A stretch of 64,000 nucleotides of DNA from Bin87 sp965203985 (GTDB lineage: Bacteria > Chloroflexota > Dehalococcoidia > Lucifugimonadales > UBA3495): NCBI GenBank assembly GCA_965203985.1, contig CBDBDS010000013.1, forward strand, positions 310,001 through 374,000. Direction: 5' to 3'. Both the position numbers and the translations under genes were made by a program. Within the stretch, counting starts at the first letter, position 1, and each line of letters starts with the position of its first letter. This document shows, in pieces, positions 17,376-25,892 of the stretch. Under the pieces are notes generated by a model that saw only the letters and a program-made list of their open reading frames with translations, made no database searches and was not told the origin of the DNA.

Positions 17376-17404
17376 TTGACTTTGACTAGGGCCAACACTA
17401 CGAT
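17376..17404 (+). promoter_or_regulatory. Sigma-70-type promoter of rny
   Basis: TTGACT (17376-17381), a 17-bp spacer, and TACGAT (17399-17404). The predicted start is about 17411, some 48 nt before the ATG. Confidence 0.75.
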
Positions 17405-17458
17405 ATGGTTAGGGCAAAATATCCCGAGCTTGTGCTCGGACGGATTGAGGAGGATCTG

Positions 17459-18991
17459 ATGCTAGAAGTCGTCCTTGCCGTCCTGGCGGCAGCAGGGCTG
17501 GCAACAGGGATAGCAGCGGTGGTTTGGCTGCTGCTGTCAACCAAGAAAGGCGGAAATCAACTGGAACGCAGCCGAGAGGAGGCTGCCAACACCATCACCC
17601 AGGCCGAAGAGGAGAAGCGGACCATCCTCCTGCAGGCGCAGGAAGAAGCGCTGAAGATCCGAGAGGCCGGTGACAAGGAAATTACGGAGCAACGGCGCGA
17701 ACTCAACCGCGTGGAGCGCCGTTACATCCAGCGAGAAGAACAGCTTGACCGCAAACTGGAGTCTTTGGAGCAGCAAGAGTCGGATCTGGAAGAACGGGAA
17801 ACCTACGCCAAGTCCGAGTTGCAAAAAGCCGAGGACCTGAAACACCAGCACAACCGGGAGCTGGAACGGATCGCATCGTTGTCCATCGACGAAGCGCGTG
17901 ACATCGTGCTGAAGCGTGGCGAAGAGGAAGCATCCCATGAACTGGCTCGCCGCTACTATGAGTTGGAGAAGGAACACCAAACCCGGGCGGACGACAACGC
18001 CCGACGCATCCTCACCCTCGCCATAAACCGTCTTGCTACGGACGTCGTGTCCGAGAGCACGACCACTGTTGTTTCCCTGCCCAACGATGAGATGAAAGGC
18101 CGTCTCATCGGCCGCGAAGGACGTAACATACGGGCCCTGGAGGCCCACACCGGCGTGGACATCATCGTTGACGACACGCCCGGTATCGTAACGCTATCCT
18201 GCTTTGACCCGGTCCGCCGGGAAATCGCCAGGCTGGCGATGACCCAACTGGTCAAGGACGGGCGCATCCAGCCCGCCCGCATCGAGGAAGCAGTCAACCG
18301 CGCCTCGCGCGACATCGAAGAGACGATGTGGCGGGCCGGTGAGGAGGCCACGTTCGAAGTCGGAGTAAGCGGGCTCGACCCCGAGCTCATCAAACTCCTG
18401 GGGCGGCTCAAGTATCGCTACAGCTACGGCGAAAACGTGCTCACTCACTCCATCGAGGTGGGCTTGCTCGCCGGAATGCTGGCTTCCGAGGTCGGCGCCA
18501 ACGTGCAGATGGCGCGGGCCGGCGGCCTGCTCCACGACATCGGCAAAGCCTTGACCCATGAAATACCCGGGCCGCACGCAGAGATCGGCTACGACCTGAC
18601 TACCCGTAACGGCGTTGGGTCGCTGGTTTGCAACTGCGTGCGTGAGCACCACGATGACGACCATTCCAGCATCGAGTCGTTCCTGGTGGCTGCCGCCGAC
18701 GGAATCAGCGCCGCTCGCCCTGGCGCGCGTAAGGAATCCATCGAGCAGTACACCCGTCGGCTGCGGGAGCTGGAGGACACCGCCTACAGCTTCGACGGCG
18801 TGCATCGCGCCTTCGCCATCCAGGCCGGACGCGAGGTTCGGGTGATGGTCAGTCCCAACGACGTGGACGACGTGGCCTGCGCCAGCCTGGCGCGGGACAT
18901 CGCCGGCAAGGTGTCCAAGGACTTGCAGTTCCCCGGCCAGATCAAGGTCACGGTGATTCGCGAAACCCGCGAGGAAAGCATCGCCAGGTAG
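17459..18991 (+). CDS. rny: Ribonuclease Y
   Basis: 510 residues from ATG 17459, preceded by GAGGAGGATCTG. An N-terminal membrane anchor (about 3-26) is followed by a long charged coiled coil (30-190), a KH RNA-binding domain with GRLIGREGRNIRALE (about 215), and an HD domain with HSIEVGLLAGML and GGLLHDIGKALTHE (about 325-370). It starts decay of many mRNAs at the membrane. It is followed by ymdB, the usual partner order in many bacteria. Confidence 0.97.
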   Translation: MLEVVLAVLAAAGLATGIAAVVWLLLSTKKGGNQLERSREEAANTITQAEEEKRTILLQAQEEALKIREAGDKEITEQRRELNRVERRYIQREEQLDRKLESLEQQESDLEERETYAKSELQKAEDLKHQHNRELERIASLSIDEARDIVLKRGEEEASHELARRYYELEKEHQTRADDNARRILTLAINRLATDVVSESTTTVVSLPNDEMKGRLIGREGRNIRALEAHTGVDIIVDDTPGIVTLSCFDPVRREIARLAMTQLVKDGRIQPARIEEAVNRASRDIEETMWRAGEEATFEVGVSGLDPELIKLLGRLKYRYSYGENVLTHSIEVGLLAGMLASEVGANVQMARAGGLLHDIGKALTHEIPGPHAEIGYDLTTRNGVGSLVCNCVREHHDDDHSSIESFLVAAADGISAARPGARKESIEQYTRRLRELEDTAYSFDGVHRAFAIQAGREVRVMVSPNDVDDVACASLARDIAGKVSKDLQFPGQIKVTVIRETREESIAR

Positions 18992-19021
18992 CCGCCCGGT
19001 TGGAAGTAACGACGGGACCAC

Positions 19022-19046
19022 AAGGGGCGACCGTGCGTCGCCCCTT
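19022..19046 (+). terminator. Strong hairpin between rny and ymdB
   Basis: A perfect 10-bp stem, AAGGGGCGAC / GTCGCCCCTT, with a 5-nt loop lies 30 nt after rny. There is no U-run, so it may be a processing or mRNA-stability hairpin rather than a terminator. Confidence 0.5.
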
Positions 19047-19089
19047 CCAACGTAACCCTTTACGGACAATGCCCTTTACGGATAATGCC

Positions 19090-19866
19090 ATGCGAGTGTT
19101 GATGATTGGGGACATAATCGGAAAGCCGGGACGCAGCGCCCTGTCCCGTTTGTTGCCCGATTTGCGCCGCGAACTGGACATCGACCTGGTCACCGCCAAC
19201 GCGGAGAACACCGCCGGCGGGTTCGGGCTCACCCCCAAAACGGCCAACGCCCTGCTGCAGGCCGGCGTCGACGTGATGACCTCGGGCAACCACATCTGGG
19301 ACAAGAAGGAGATCCTGCCCCACATGGAGGAACTGCCGCTGCTGCGGCCGGCCAACTACTACGGCGCGCCGGGGAGAGGCTGGATGATGTTCGGCGACGT
19401 CATGGTAATGAACCTGCAGGGGCGGGTGTTCATGCCGCCCATCGACTGCCCGTTTCGCGAGGCCGACAAGCGCCTGGCCGAGGCGGAAAGCGAATTGGGT
19501 TTCGCTCCCAAAACGGTGGTGGTCGACTTCCACGCCGAAGCCACTTCCGAAAAACAGGGCCTGGCCTGGTATCTGGACGGCCGAGTCAGCGCGGTCGTCG
19601 GGACCCACACGCATGTTGCCACGGCCGACGCGCGCGTCATGCCGGATGGCACCGCCTACGTCAGCGACCTCGGAATGACTGGCCCCCAGGACTCGGTCAT
19701 CGGCACCGAGGTCGCGCCCGTGCTGGAGCGGTTCCGGACGGGTCTGCCCCAGCGATTCGAGCCGGCCAAGGGCCCGTGCATCCTGAACTCCGTGCTGATC
19801 GACATCGACGACGACACCGGCCGCGCCGCGGACATCGTGCGGATCGACCGCCGGATCGACGTATAA
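19090..19866 (+). CDS. ymdB: YmdB family metallophosphoesterase
   Basis: 258 residues, starting MRVLMIGDIIGKPGR at ATG 19090 (an in-frame ATG at 19069 is also possible). The metal ligands are visible: D in GDIIGKPG, N-AEN in TANAENTAGG, N-H in SGNHIWDKKE, D-H-E in VVDFHAEATSEKQ, and GTHTHVATAD near residue 175. YmdB-family proteins are 2',3'-cyclic phosphodiesterases that affect RNA levels and development. The position after rny supports a joint role in RNA turnover (inference). Confidence 0.94.
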   Translation: MRVLMIGDIIGKPGRSALSRLLPDLRRELDIDLVTANAENTAGGFGLTPKTANALLQAGVDVMTSGNHIWDKKEILPHMEELPLLRPANYYGAPGRGWMMFGDVMVMNLQGRVFMPPIDCPFREADKRLAEAESELGFAPKTVVVDFHAEATSEKQGLAWYLDGRVSAVVGTHTHVATADARVMPDGTAYVSDLGMTGPQDSVIGTEVAPVLERFRTGLPQRFEPAKGPCILNSVLIDIDDDTGRAADIVRIDRRIDV

Positions 19867-19915
19867 CAAACAAATCATCCATTGATACGGGAGACCACGG
19901 ATACGGGGAGACCTG

Positions 19916-20788
19916 ATGCCAATTTCTGTTGACCTGCACCTGCACACCACCGCGTCGGACGGACGACTGACGCCAACCGAGCTGGTGGAACTGACCGCAT
20001 CCAAGGGACTGCGTACCATTTCGGTCAGCGACCACGACACCACGGCCGGGTTGGAAGAAGCCCAGCGGACGGTGGACCGCATCCCCGGTATGCGGCTTAT
20101 CCCCGGCATCGAGCTCAGCTGCGACGTGCCGGGCGGCGAAGTGCATATGCTCGGCTACTTCATGGACATCGAGGATCCCGGGTTCCAGGAGATGCTGGCC
20201 GGGTTCCGCGAGGGCCGCCTGGCCCGAGGCGAGGGCATGGTGGCGAAACTTGCCGAGTTCGGCATGCACATCGAATGGGAGCGGGTGCTGGAAATCGCCG
20301 GCGACGCTTCGGTGGGGCGGCCGCACATCGCCCAGGCGCTGGTAGAAAAGGGTTACTTCGCCGAGCCGTCGGACGCGTTCCGGGAATACCTGGGGCGCAA
20401 CGGCAAGGCCTACGTGGAGCGGTCGAAATTGACGCCGCCGGACGCGGTGAAATTGCTGAACGACGTAGGCGGCGTGGCCGTGTTCGCCCACCCGTGGTTC
20501 GAGCGGCGCGGCAACGAGCCGGAGCCGGAACAGTCGCTGATCGAGACGGTGGAAGAACTCAAGGCCGCCGGCCTCCACGGCATGGAAGTCCACTACGCCA
20601 TGTACGACGAGGCCACGGTGGACTGGCTGGCCGACGTCGCGCGCGCGTATGACCTGATCCCGTGCGGCGGCAGCGACTATCACCACAGCGGGAACTCGCG
20701 GGAGCCGCTGCCCGGCGTCAACGGGCCGCCCATGGAAACGGTGGATCGGCTTGAAGAAGCCGCCCGCCGACTGGCCTCGCGCCGGTAG
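19916..20788 (+). CDS. PHP domain phosphoesterase
   Basis: 290 residues. PHP metal motifs: VDLHLHTTASDG, VSDHDTTAG, IPGIELSC, FAHPW, and CGGSDYHH near the C-terminus. Closest in layout to the TrpH/YciV-type phosphatases that act on 3',5'-nucleotide bisphosphates or trim RNA 5' ends. GGGGAGACCTG precedes the ATG. It follows ymdB by 49 nt, in an apparent RNA-metabolism cluster (rny, ymdB, PHP). Confidence 0.92.
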   Translation: MPISVDLHLHTTASDGRLTPTELVELTASKGLRTISVSDHDTTAGLEEAQRTVDRIPGMRLIPGIELSCDVPGGEVHMLGYFMDIEDPGFQEMLAGFREGRLARGEGMVAKLAEFGMHIEWERVLEIAGDASVGRPHIAQALVEKGYFAEPSDAFREYLGRNGKAYVERSKLTPPDAVKLLNDVGGVAVFAHPWFERRGNEPEPEQSLIETVEELKAAGLHGMEVHYAMYDEATVDWLADVARAYDLIPCGGSDYHHSGNSREPLPGVNGPPMETVDRLEEAARRLASRR

Positions 20789-20827
20789 CGTGCCACCCGC
20801 TCCAAACCGGGCAACTGCACGGTTCCC

Positions 20828-20964
20828 CTCACGAGTACCCGGTTTGTCATTGCGAGCGCAGCGTGGCAATCTCGTTGCGGCCAGGACCGTCGCTAAACCA
20901 ACGGGATTGCCGCGTCGCTTCGCTCCTCGCAATGACAGGTTTGCGAAAACTGGGTAGGCGTGAG
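20828..20964. repeat. Complete family B element with both outer arms
   Basis: Left outer arm CTCACGAGTACCCGGTTT (20828-20845), core GTCATTGCGAGC...CTCGCAATGAC (20846-20936), and right outer arm GCGAAAACTGGGTAGGCGTG plus AG (20943-20964), which is the inverse of the left. This is the clearest whole unit, 137 bp. The right arm reaches the translation-start region of plsY. Confidence 0.85.
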
Positions 20965-20977
20965 CAAGGTTGCCGAT

Positions 20978-21694
20978 ATGTCGGGCGATGCCGCAACGCT
21001 GATTGGCCTGTGGGTGGTTGCCTACCTCATCGGGGCGGTTCCGGTTTCGTATGTGATGGGTCGGGTCCTGGGCGGCATCGACCTGAGGCGACACGGCAGC
21101 GGCAACGTGGGCGCGAGCAATTTCGCCAGCCAGATGGGAAGAAAGTGGTGGTTGCCGATCGCCGTCATCGACATGGCGCGGGGCGCGGGGCCGATCCTGG
21201 TCGGGCAGTACGCGCTGGGATTGTCACACACCGGGTGGTGGCTGATGCTGACGCCGCTGTTCACGATCCTGGGCAACAACTGGTCGCCGTTCCTGCGCTT
21301 CACCGGAGGCCGGAGCGTAGGCGCCTGGGCCGGGGGCATACTGGGGATATCGCCGCCGTTTTTTGCGTTGGGTTTGGCCCTTTATGTTCTGGGCTGGCGG
21401 ATAACGCAGCGCTCCGCAGAGTGGCTCTTGGCGGTCATGATCGCGCTGCCGGTCATGGCGATTGCCTGGCCGGAACGGTGGCTCCTGGTCGGAGGGAACG
21501 AGCAGATGGCGGTATTCGCTGCGGCCGGAGCGGTCCTGATCCTGGCGAAACGGCTGGCGTCCAATGGACAGCCGCCTCCCGCGGACGTGCCGCGCAGCGC
21601 GGTGATGTTCAACCGGCTGCTGCGGGACCGGGATATCGCGGACCGCGACGAATGGCTGGCGCGCACCTCCGCACAGCGCAACGACGTCGGATAA
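20978..21694 (+). CDS. plsY: Glycerol-3-phosphate acyltransferase PlsY
   Basis: 238 residues from ATG 20978, with CAAGG 9 nt upstream. An in-frame GTG at 20960 lies inside the repeat arm, so it is a less likely start. Motif 1 is seen as DLRRHGSGNVGASN (usually GSGNxGATN), motif 2 as GNNWSPFLRFTGGRSVGAWAGG, and a third, degenerate, region follows in the C-terminal half. It transfers an acyl group from acyl-phosphate to glycerol-3-phosphate in the membrane. The C-terminus is more divergent than usual (a cytoplasmic tail with RSAVMFNRLLRDRDIADRDE). Confidence 0.88.
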   Translation: MSGDAATLIGLWVVAYLIGAVPVSYVMGRVLGGIDLRRHGSGNVGASNFASQMGRKWWLPIAVIDMARGAGPILVGQYALGLSHTGWWLMLTPLFTILGNNWSPFLRFTGGRSVGAWAGGILGISPPFFALGLALYVLGWRITQRSAEWLLAVMIALPVMAIAWPERWLLVGGNEQMAVFAAAGAVLILAKRLASNGQPPPADVPRSAVMFNRLLRDRDIADRDEWLARTSAQRNDVG

Positions 21695-21823
21695 AAACGC
21701 ATACATCATCGATTCGTCACCGAGCAAAGCGCCGCCAACGGACAATGCAGCGTACAATTAACGCTGCCTGGTTTGCGACCACACACCCGCGATATGGACC
21801 CCGGACCAAGGACTAACCAAGGC

Positions 21824-22333
21824 ATGGCAGAACAGCAGACCGAATCCCAAACGATGACCTGTCACTGGCACCCAACGGTGTCCACCGGGTTGTCGTGCAG
21901 CCAGTGCCAGCGGCCAATCTGCACGCAATGCCTGGTGCAAGTGCCGGTGGGTATCCGCTGCCGGGAGTGTGGCCGGGCGGTGCCCCTTCCGACTTTCGAT
22001 GTGCGGCCGGCGAACTACGCCAAGGCGGCGGTTGTAGCCGCAGTAATCGGTGTGCTCGGGATTATCCTGTGGCTCACGCTGATCTTCTTTACCGGAACGC
22101 GGTTCATCGCATCCCTGGTCACCCCTGTGATCGTCGGTTACGCGGCGGGTGAGCTCATCAGCCGGGTGGTCAACCTCAAACGCAGCAAGGGCCTGATGTA
22201 CATTGCCGGCGGCACCGTAGTGCTCAGTTCGCTGGTGGCAATGATCCTTACCGGCGGCTTGGTGCTGAACCTGTGGGGTATCCTCGCGCTGATCCTGGGA
22301 GTCGTGATCGCCATCGGGCGGGTCCGCCTCTAG
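21824..22333 (+). CDS. B-box-type zinc finger membrane protein
   Basis: 169 residues from ATG 21824. The N-terminal zinc finger has CHWHPTVSTGLSCSQCQRPI then CTQCLVQVPVGIRCRECG, a double C-x2-C arrangement as seen in bacterial B-box/rhomboid-associated proteins. The C-terminal half has four hydrophobic helices starting at about residue 65, with a basic loop NLKRSKG. Family members often occur before rhomboid proteases, but no rhomboid catalytic Ser-His pair is visible here. Membrane location; function unknown. Confidence 0.82.
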   Translation: MAEQQTESQTMTCHWHPTVSTGLSCSQCQRPICTQCLVQVPVGIRCRECGRAVPLPTFDVRPANYAKAAVVAAVIGVLGIILWLTLIFFTGTRFIASLVTPVIVGYAAGELISRVVNLKRSKGLMYIAGGTVVLSSLVAMILTGGLVLNLWGILALILGVVIAIGRVRL

Positions 22334-22338
22334 GTTCT

Positions 22339-22476
22339 GTTGACATTTTGAATTTTATCCGTCATTCCGGCGAAAGCCGGAATCCATAGGCTGTGATATG
22401 AAGAAACGGGAGGGATTGCTTACGATTTCGACCATTGGATTCCCGCTTTCGCGGGAATGACGGTGAAAATGTCAAC
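22339..22476. repeat. Compound inverted repeat carrying two family A palindromes
   Basis: GTTGACATTTT at 22339 is matched by AAAATGTCAAC ending at 22476. Inside these arms lie an A palindrome at 22361-22385 and its inverse at 22437-22461. The whole 138 bp is a large stem with an about 50-bp central loop. It sits between the ends of the zinc-finger gene and recX. Confidence 0.85.
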
Positions 22477-22540
22477 ACGGCCTGGCGGGCCGGCTCAGCG
22501 CATGTCGGCAAAGCCGTGAGCGAACGCCGACCGTTCCCGG

Positions 22541-23044
22541 TCAGTCAGCTGGGCAATTTTCCGCCCAGAGACGCCGCACCGTGTCATGGGTTATGCCGGC
22601 CGGAAAGCCGCGGCGCTGCAGGTAGTCCCACATGCGCCGGCGGAAAGTTTCGAATCCCACCGGCTCGCCGGACAGGAGCCGCCCCGCGCGCCGCTGCCCG
22701 GCACGGTAAGCGGCATCAAACTCGTCCAGGCCAACCAGGGCATCGTCGATGATCGGCTCGGCGACGCCCTTCGCGCGCAGCTCCCGGCGGATGAGCGAGG
22801 AGCCGCGCGGTTTGCGTCGGTCGCGGCTGTTGCGCCACTGGGTAGCGTACTCCGCGTCGTCCAAGTAGCCATAGCCTTTCAGAGACGCAAGCACCTGCTC
22901 AACCACCGGCTGGTCGAAATCGCGGCCTACCCGCCGGCGCACCTCAGCCACCGTCCTCGGCTTGAAGCTGACGTAGCGCAGGGCGACCCGAAGCGCCTCC
23001 GGATAGGCGTCGGACGCGAACTTGTCAGCCCGGGTATCCACCAC
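22541..23044 (-). CDS. recX: Regulatory protein RecX
   Basis: 167 residues, GTG start at 23044 (or 23041). Three RecX-type three-helix repeats are seen: ALRYVSFKPRTVAEVRRRVG, VLASLKGYGYLDDAEYATQW with the family's typical GYLDDxxYA, and RRELRAKGVAEPIIDDAL. It binds RecA filaments and dampens strand exchange. It is 11 nt after the recA stop, so it is co-transcribed and probably SOS-coupled. Confidence 0.95.
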   Translation of the reverse strand: MVDTRADKFASDAYPEALRVALRYVSFKPRTVAEVRRRVGRDFDQPVVEQVLASLKGYGYLDDAEYATQWRNSRDRRKPRGSSLIRRELRAKGVAEPIIDDALVGLDEFDAAYRAGQRRAGRLLSGEPVGFETFRRRMWDYLQRRGFPAGITHDTVRRLWAENCPAD

Positions 23045-23055
23045 AGTGGGTACGG

Positions 23056-24171
23056 CTAGTTCAGGCTGACGGAGTTGGGGTTGGCGATGTAGGCGGCAGC
23101 ATCGGACGCCGCGCCGTCCAGGTGGCCATTGCCCTCGCCGCTTGTAGGCTCTTCGTCGTCCAGCTCGTCGCCGCGTATCAGGGCCTCGATCTCGTCGGCG
23201 ATCTCGCTGTGCTCCAGGAGGAAGTTCTTGGAGTTTTCGCGCCCCTGTCCCAGGCGGGTCTCGCCATAGGAGTAGAAAGCACCGGCCTTCTTGATGATGT
23301 TCTGGTTCACCCCGATGTCCAGCAGGTCACCCATCTTGCTGATGCCCTGGTTGAACATGATGTCGAACTCGGCAACGCGGAATGGCGCGGCAACTTTGTT
23401 CTTGACGATACGGGCCCGGACGCGGCTGCCGATGATTTCCGACCCCTGCTTCAGCGACTCGCTGCGGCGCAGATCTATACGCACGGAGCTGTAGAACTTG
23501 AGGGCCCGGCCCCCGGGCGTGACTTCGGGGCTGCCGTAGCTGATGCCGATCTTCTCGCGGATCTGGTTGATGAAGACGACCGCAGTACGGGAGCGGTTGA
23601 TGGTGGCGGTGAGCTTGCGCAAGGCCTGGGACATGAGCCGGGCCTGCATGCCCACGTGCACGTCACCCATGTCGCCCTCGATCTCGGCTTGCGGAACCAG
23701 GGCGGCCACGCTGTCGATGATCACGGCGTCAACGGCGCCGCTGCTGACCAGCTTCTCGGTGATGTCCAGCGCCTGCTCCGCCGAGTCGGGCTGGGAGATG
23801 AGCAGGTTGTTCAGGTCGAGGCCGCAGTTGGTGGCGTAGTGGGGATCCAGAGCGTGCTCGGCGTCGACGTAGGCGGCCAGGCCGCCCATGCGCTGCGTCT
23901 CGGTCATGATGTGGATGGCCAGGGTGGACTTGCCGGCCGACTCCCCGCCGTAGATCTCGGTAACGCGGCCGCGGGGCAATCCGCCGACGCCCAAGGCCAG
24001 GTCCAGGGACAGCGAGCCGGTGGGAATCACGTTGGTGATCAGGTGGGCGACCTGCTCGTCGCCGCGCATCACCGCCCCCTTGCCGTGGTCTTTTTCGATA
24101 CGGCCCAGGGCGACCTCAAGGGCAGCCAACTTGTTCTTGTCGAGGTTCAGGGTTTCGGGGTTGATTGCCAT
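23056..24171 (-). CDS. recA: Recombinase RecA
   Basis: 371 residues from ATG 24171, with GGGAGG 6 nt upstream. Walker A is GGESAGKSTLAIHI. The MAW motif and L1/L2 loops are recognisable (ALVPQAEIEGDMGDVHVG; VVFINQIREKIG; YGSPEVTPGGRALKFYSSVR). A C-terminal acidic tail (ELDDEEPTSGEGNG) is present. It forms filaments on ssDNA for strand exchange and triggers LexA self-cleavage. The promoter with a candidate SOS box is at 24209-24237. Confidence 0.98.
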   Translation of the reverse strand: MAINPETLNLDKNKLAALEVALGRIEKDHGKGAVMRGDEQVAHLITNVIPTGSLSLDLALGVGGLPRGRVTEIYGGESAGKSTLAIHIMTETQRMGGLAAYVDAEHALDPHYATNCGLDLNNLLISQPDSAEQALDITEKLVSSGAVDAVIIDSVAALVPQAEIEGDMGDVHVGMQARLMSQALRKLTATINRSRTAVVFINQIREKIGISYGSPEVTPGGRALKFYSSVRIDLRRSESLKQGSEIIGSRVRARIVKNKVAAPFRVAEFDIMFNQGISKMGDLLDIGVNQNIIKKAGAFYSYGETRLGQGRENSKNFLLEHSEIADEIEALIRGDELDDEEPTSGEGNGHLDGAASDAAAYIANPNSVSLN

Positions 24172-24208
24172 CGTTAGCCTCCCGCACGTCTGGTTTGCAC
24201 TTGCGAGA

Positions 24209-24237
24209 AGTTTAGCACGCGCGTTCCATTCATGCAA
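24209..24237 (-). promoter_or_regulatory. recA promoter with candidate LexA box in the spacer
   Basis: On the minus strand TTGCAT (24237-24232), 17-bp spacer, TAAACT (24214-24209). The spacer ends with GAACGCGCGTGC (24226-24215), one mismatch from the Gram-positive-type LexA site GAACnnnnGTTC. LexA bound here would block the promoter. Confidence 0.55.
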
Positions 24238-24297
24238 TGGCGCAATGTCGTTATTTTTGCGGGATTTACGGGGCGCACGGCCCCGGGGCTAGAAGTC

Positions 24298-24528
24298 TCA
24301 ATACCCGCCTTCGAAACCGATGGTCACGACGCCGTTCTCGACGATGATGGGGGTGATCCGCTCGCCGCCGGAGAGCTCGAGGAGAGCCGGCACCTGGTCC
24401 GGCTGCTTGGACACGTCAATCTCGGTGTAGGCTACGCGCTGGCGGCGGTAGTGCATCTTAGCCTGCGCGGAGAAGGGACAATCGGGGTGAGTGTACAGAA
24501 TGATCTCGGTGTCGTTGGTGGTAGTCAA
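24298..24528 (-). CDS. Glutaredoxin-like protein with CPFS motif
   Basis: 76 residues of thioredoxin fold. LYTHPDCPFSAQAKMHYR shows a monothiol-like CPFS active site in place of CPYC. The cis-Pro is in RITPIIVENG, followed by GFEGGY. Start TTG 24528, preceded by AGGAGAGCAAA. It probably reduces disulfides or glutathione-like mixed disulfides; NrdH-type partnership cannot be shown. About 240 nt upstream of the lipoprotein gene on the opposite strand. Confidence 0.85.
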   Translation of the reverse strand: MTTTNDTEIILYTHPDCPFSAQAKMHYRRQRVAYTEIDVSKQPDQVPALLELSGGERITPIIVENGVVTIGFEGGY

Positions 24529-24759
24529 TTTGCTCTCCTATGGTCCAATCCGAGCGTCAGAAACAGGCCGTCGGATGTCAGGCTGCCCAATTCTACGCAG
24601 GGGCCGGGGATAACGCAACGAGAGCGGGATTGCGAGCCCATACCGGTTGCGCTACCGGGTTGCCGTCTACGTTACAAGCGCACGACAGAACTGACATCAA
24701 CGACGCATATTAACCGGTTGCTCTCTTGAGTGTGCCGGCCTGTGCAAAGGATGACAATC

Positions 24760-25443
24760 ATGGAAATGCTGCAGTGCAGACTCATCTGCACCATATCGTT
24801 GGCGATATTGACGATCTTCGTCATCGCTGCCTGTGCGGAAGGGTCCATCTCAAATGGCCACGGTGTCCAATCGGAAGCTCTATCCCAATCTGTTGAAACT
24901 GTGGGGATCGGCCTGCCCAACAGTGCATCCATTTTCAGGCCGCCCGTTACCGTCCAGGAACTGGTAAACCGGTCTGACGCGGTCGTCATCGCGACGATCT
25001 CGTCTATCAGCGAAACGAAGAGTATTGTAGTCGGTAGCCCTTCGGATGTAGCCGCTTTGGTTGCCCGAGGGTACCCGGAACCACGGAGACAAGAGACGCA
25101 TTACGAACTGTCGATAGAACAAGTGCTGCTGGATGATGGTTCATTAGTGGCGATGAAGGACAACCCGAGATTGGCGCTCTCAGGAACTCACACATTGCAA
25201 TCGCCCCAAACGGGGGAGCGCATGATGTTTTCGTTATTAGCTATGCCGGATCCGGGGCTCTACTCGCTGGCCGCCAATTGGAGCCTCATACGATTGGATG
25301 GCGGGACGATCAGAAACTTCGACGGTACGGACCCCGCTTACGCTGATGTGACAGACGAAGAGAGCTTGAAGTCCGCAGTATCTATTGCGGCGAAAAATCA
25401 TGACAAATTGCCTCCATCGGAATGGCCTTCCCTCTTCGATTAG
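24760..25443 (+). CDS. Putative lipoprotein, probably truncated by a stop codon
   Basis: 227 residues from ATG 24760 (AAGGA upstream). A signal peptide ends in the lipobox IFVIAAC, so the mature protein starts at Cys about 25. The rest is not recognised; it has TVQELVNRSDAVVIATISSI near residue 70, which resembles secreted proteins of unknown function. Base composition is lower in GC than neighbours. After the TAG at 25441 the same frame stays open for 56 codons, so the gene may have lost its C-terminal end to a nonsense mutation. Confidence 0.65.
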   Translation: MEMLQCRLICTISLAILTIFVIAACAEGSISNGHGVQSEALSQSVETVGIGLPNSASIFRPPVTVQELVNRSDAVVIATISSISETKSIVVGSPSDVAALVARGYPEPRRQETHYELSIEQVLLDDGSLVAMKDNPRLALSGTHTLQSPQTGERMMFSLLAMPDPGLYSLAANWSLIRLDGGTIRNFDGTDPAYADVTDEESLKSAVSIAAKNHDKLPPSEWPSLFD

Positions 25444-25611
25444 CAAGTTAAAGCCGCGGACCGTTTCATGGTTTTGGAAACCGATTACGCAAACCAACTC
25501 CGGATCCGCTTCCAAGACGCTACCGACAACCAGATCGAATACGATCCCAATGAGGGAGAGGAGCCTGAGGAAGGAGACAGTACCGGCGGCTCTCTCAATT
25601 CGTCGAACTGA
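25441..25611 (+). pseudogene. In-frame continuation after TAG of the lipoprotein
   Basis: Same frame as the preceding gene: TAG, then 55 sense codons ending at TGA 25609-25611. It encodes an acidic tail with LRIRFQDATDNQIEYDPNEG and then EEPEEGD. An internal ATG at 25468 gives a 47-residue ORF but has no ribosome site. Best read as the severed tail of the gene at 24760. Confidence 0.4.
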
Positions 25612-25892
25612 CGAGTTACAGTGCTCTTACACTAGAAGGCCTAGGCCTCTGCTGGGTCCGGCAGGGGCCAATGTTATTGCGGTGAGCCTGATTTCCATAG
25701 TCGTCTCACGGAAGGATCTGGCACGCCGCTGACAGCCGCAAAATGCTGAGACGATATTCGTCACAATGGTGGTCACTCTCATCGGTCGTTCGACCATGGG
25801 CCGAGTAGCTAAATTCCCTCGAGCCCGCCCTCACTCCAGCGCACCGGCGCCAGGCCCGGCGTCCCCACTGCCTCCTCCAACCCGAGACCCAA
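25612..25892. other. Gap after the lipoprotein tail, nothing recognised
   Basis: No repeat of the known families, promoter or gene could be recognised in this stretch ahead of the moxR 3' end. Confidence 0.4.

Noticed and set aside
20960..20977. GTG at 20960 as the plsY start
   Set aside because: It lies within the conserved end of a repeat present at many other loci, and ATG 20978 has a better placed AAGG.
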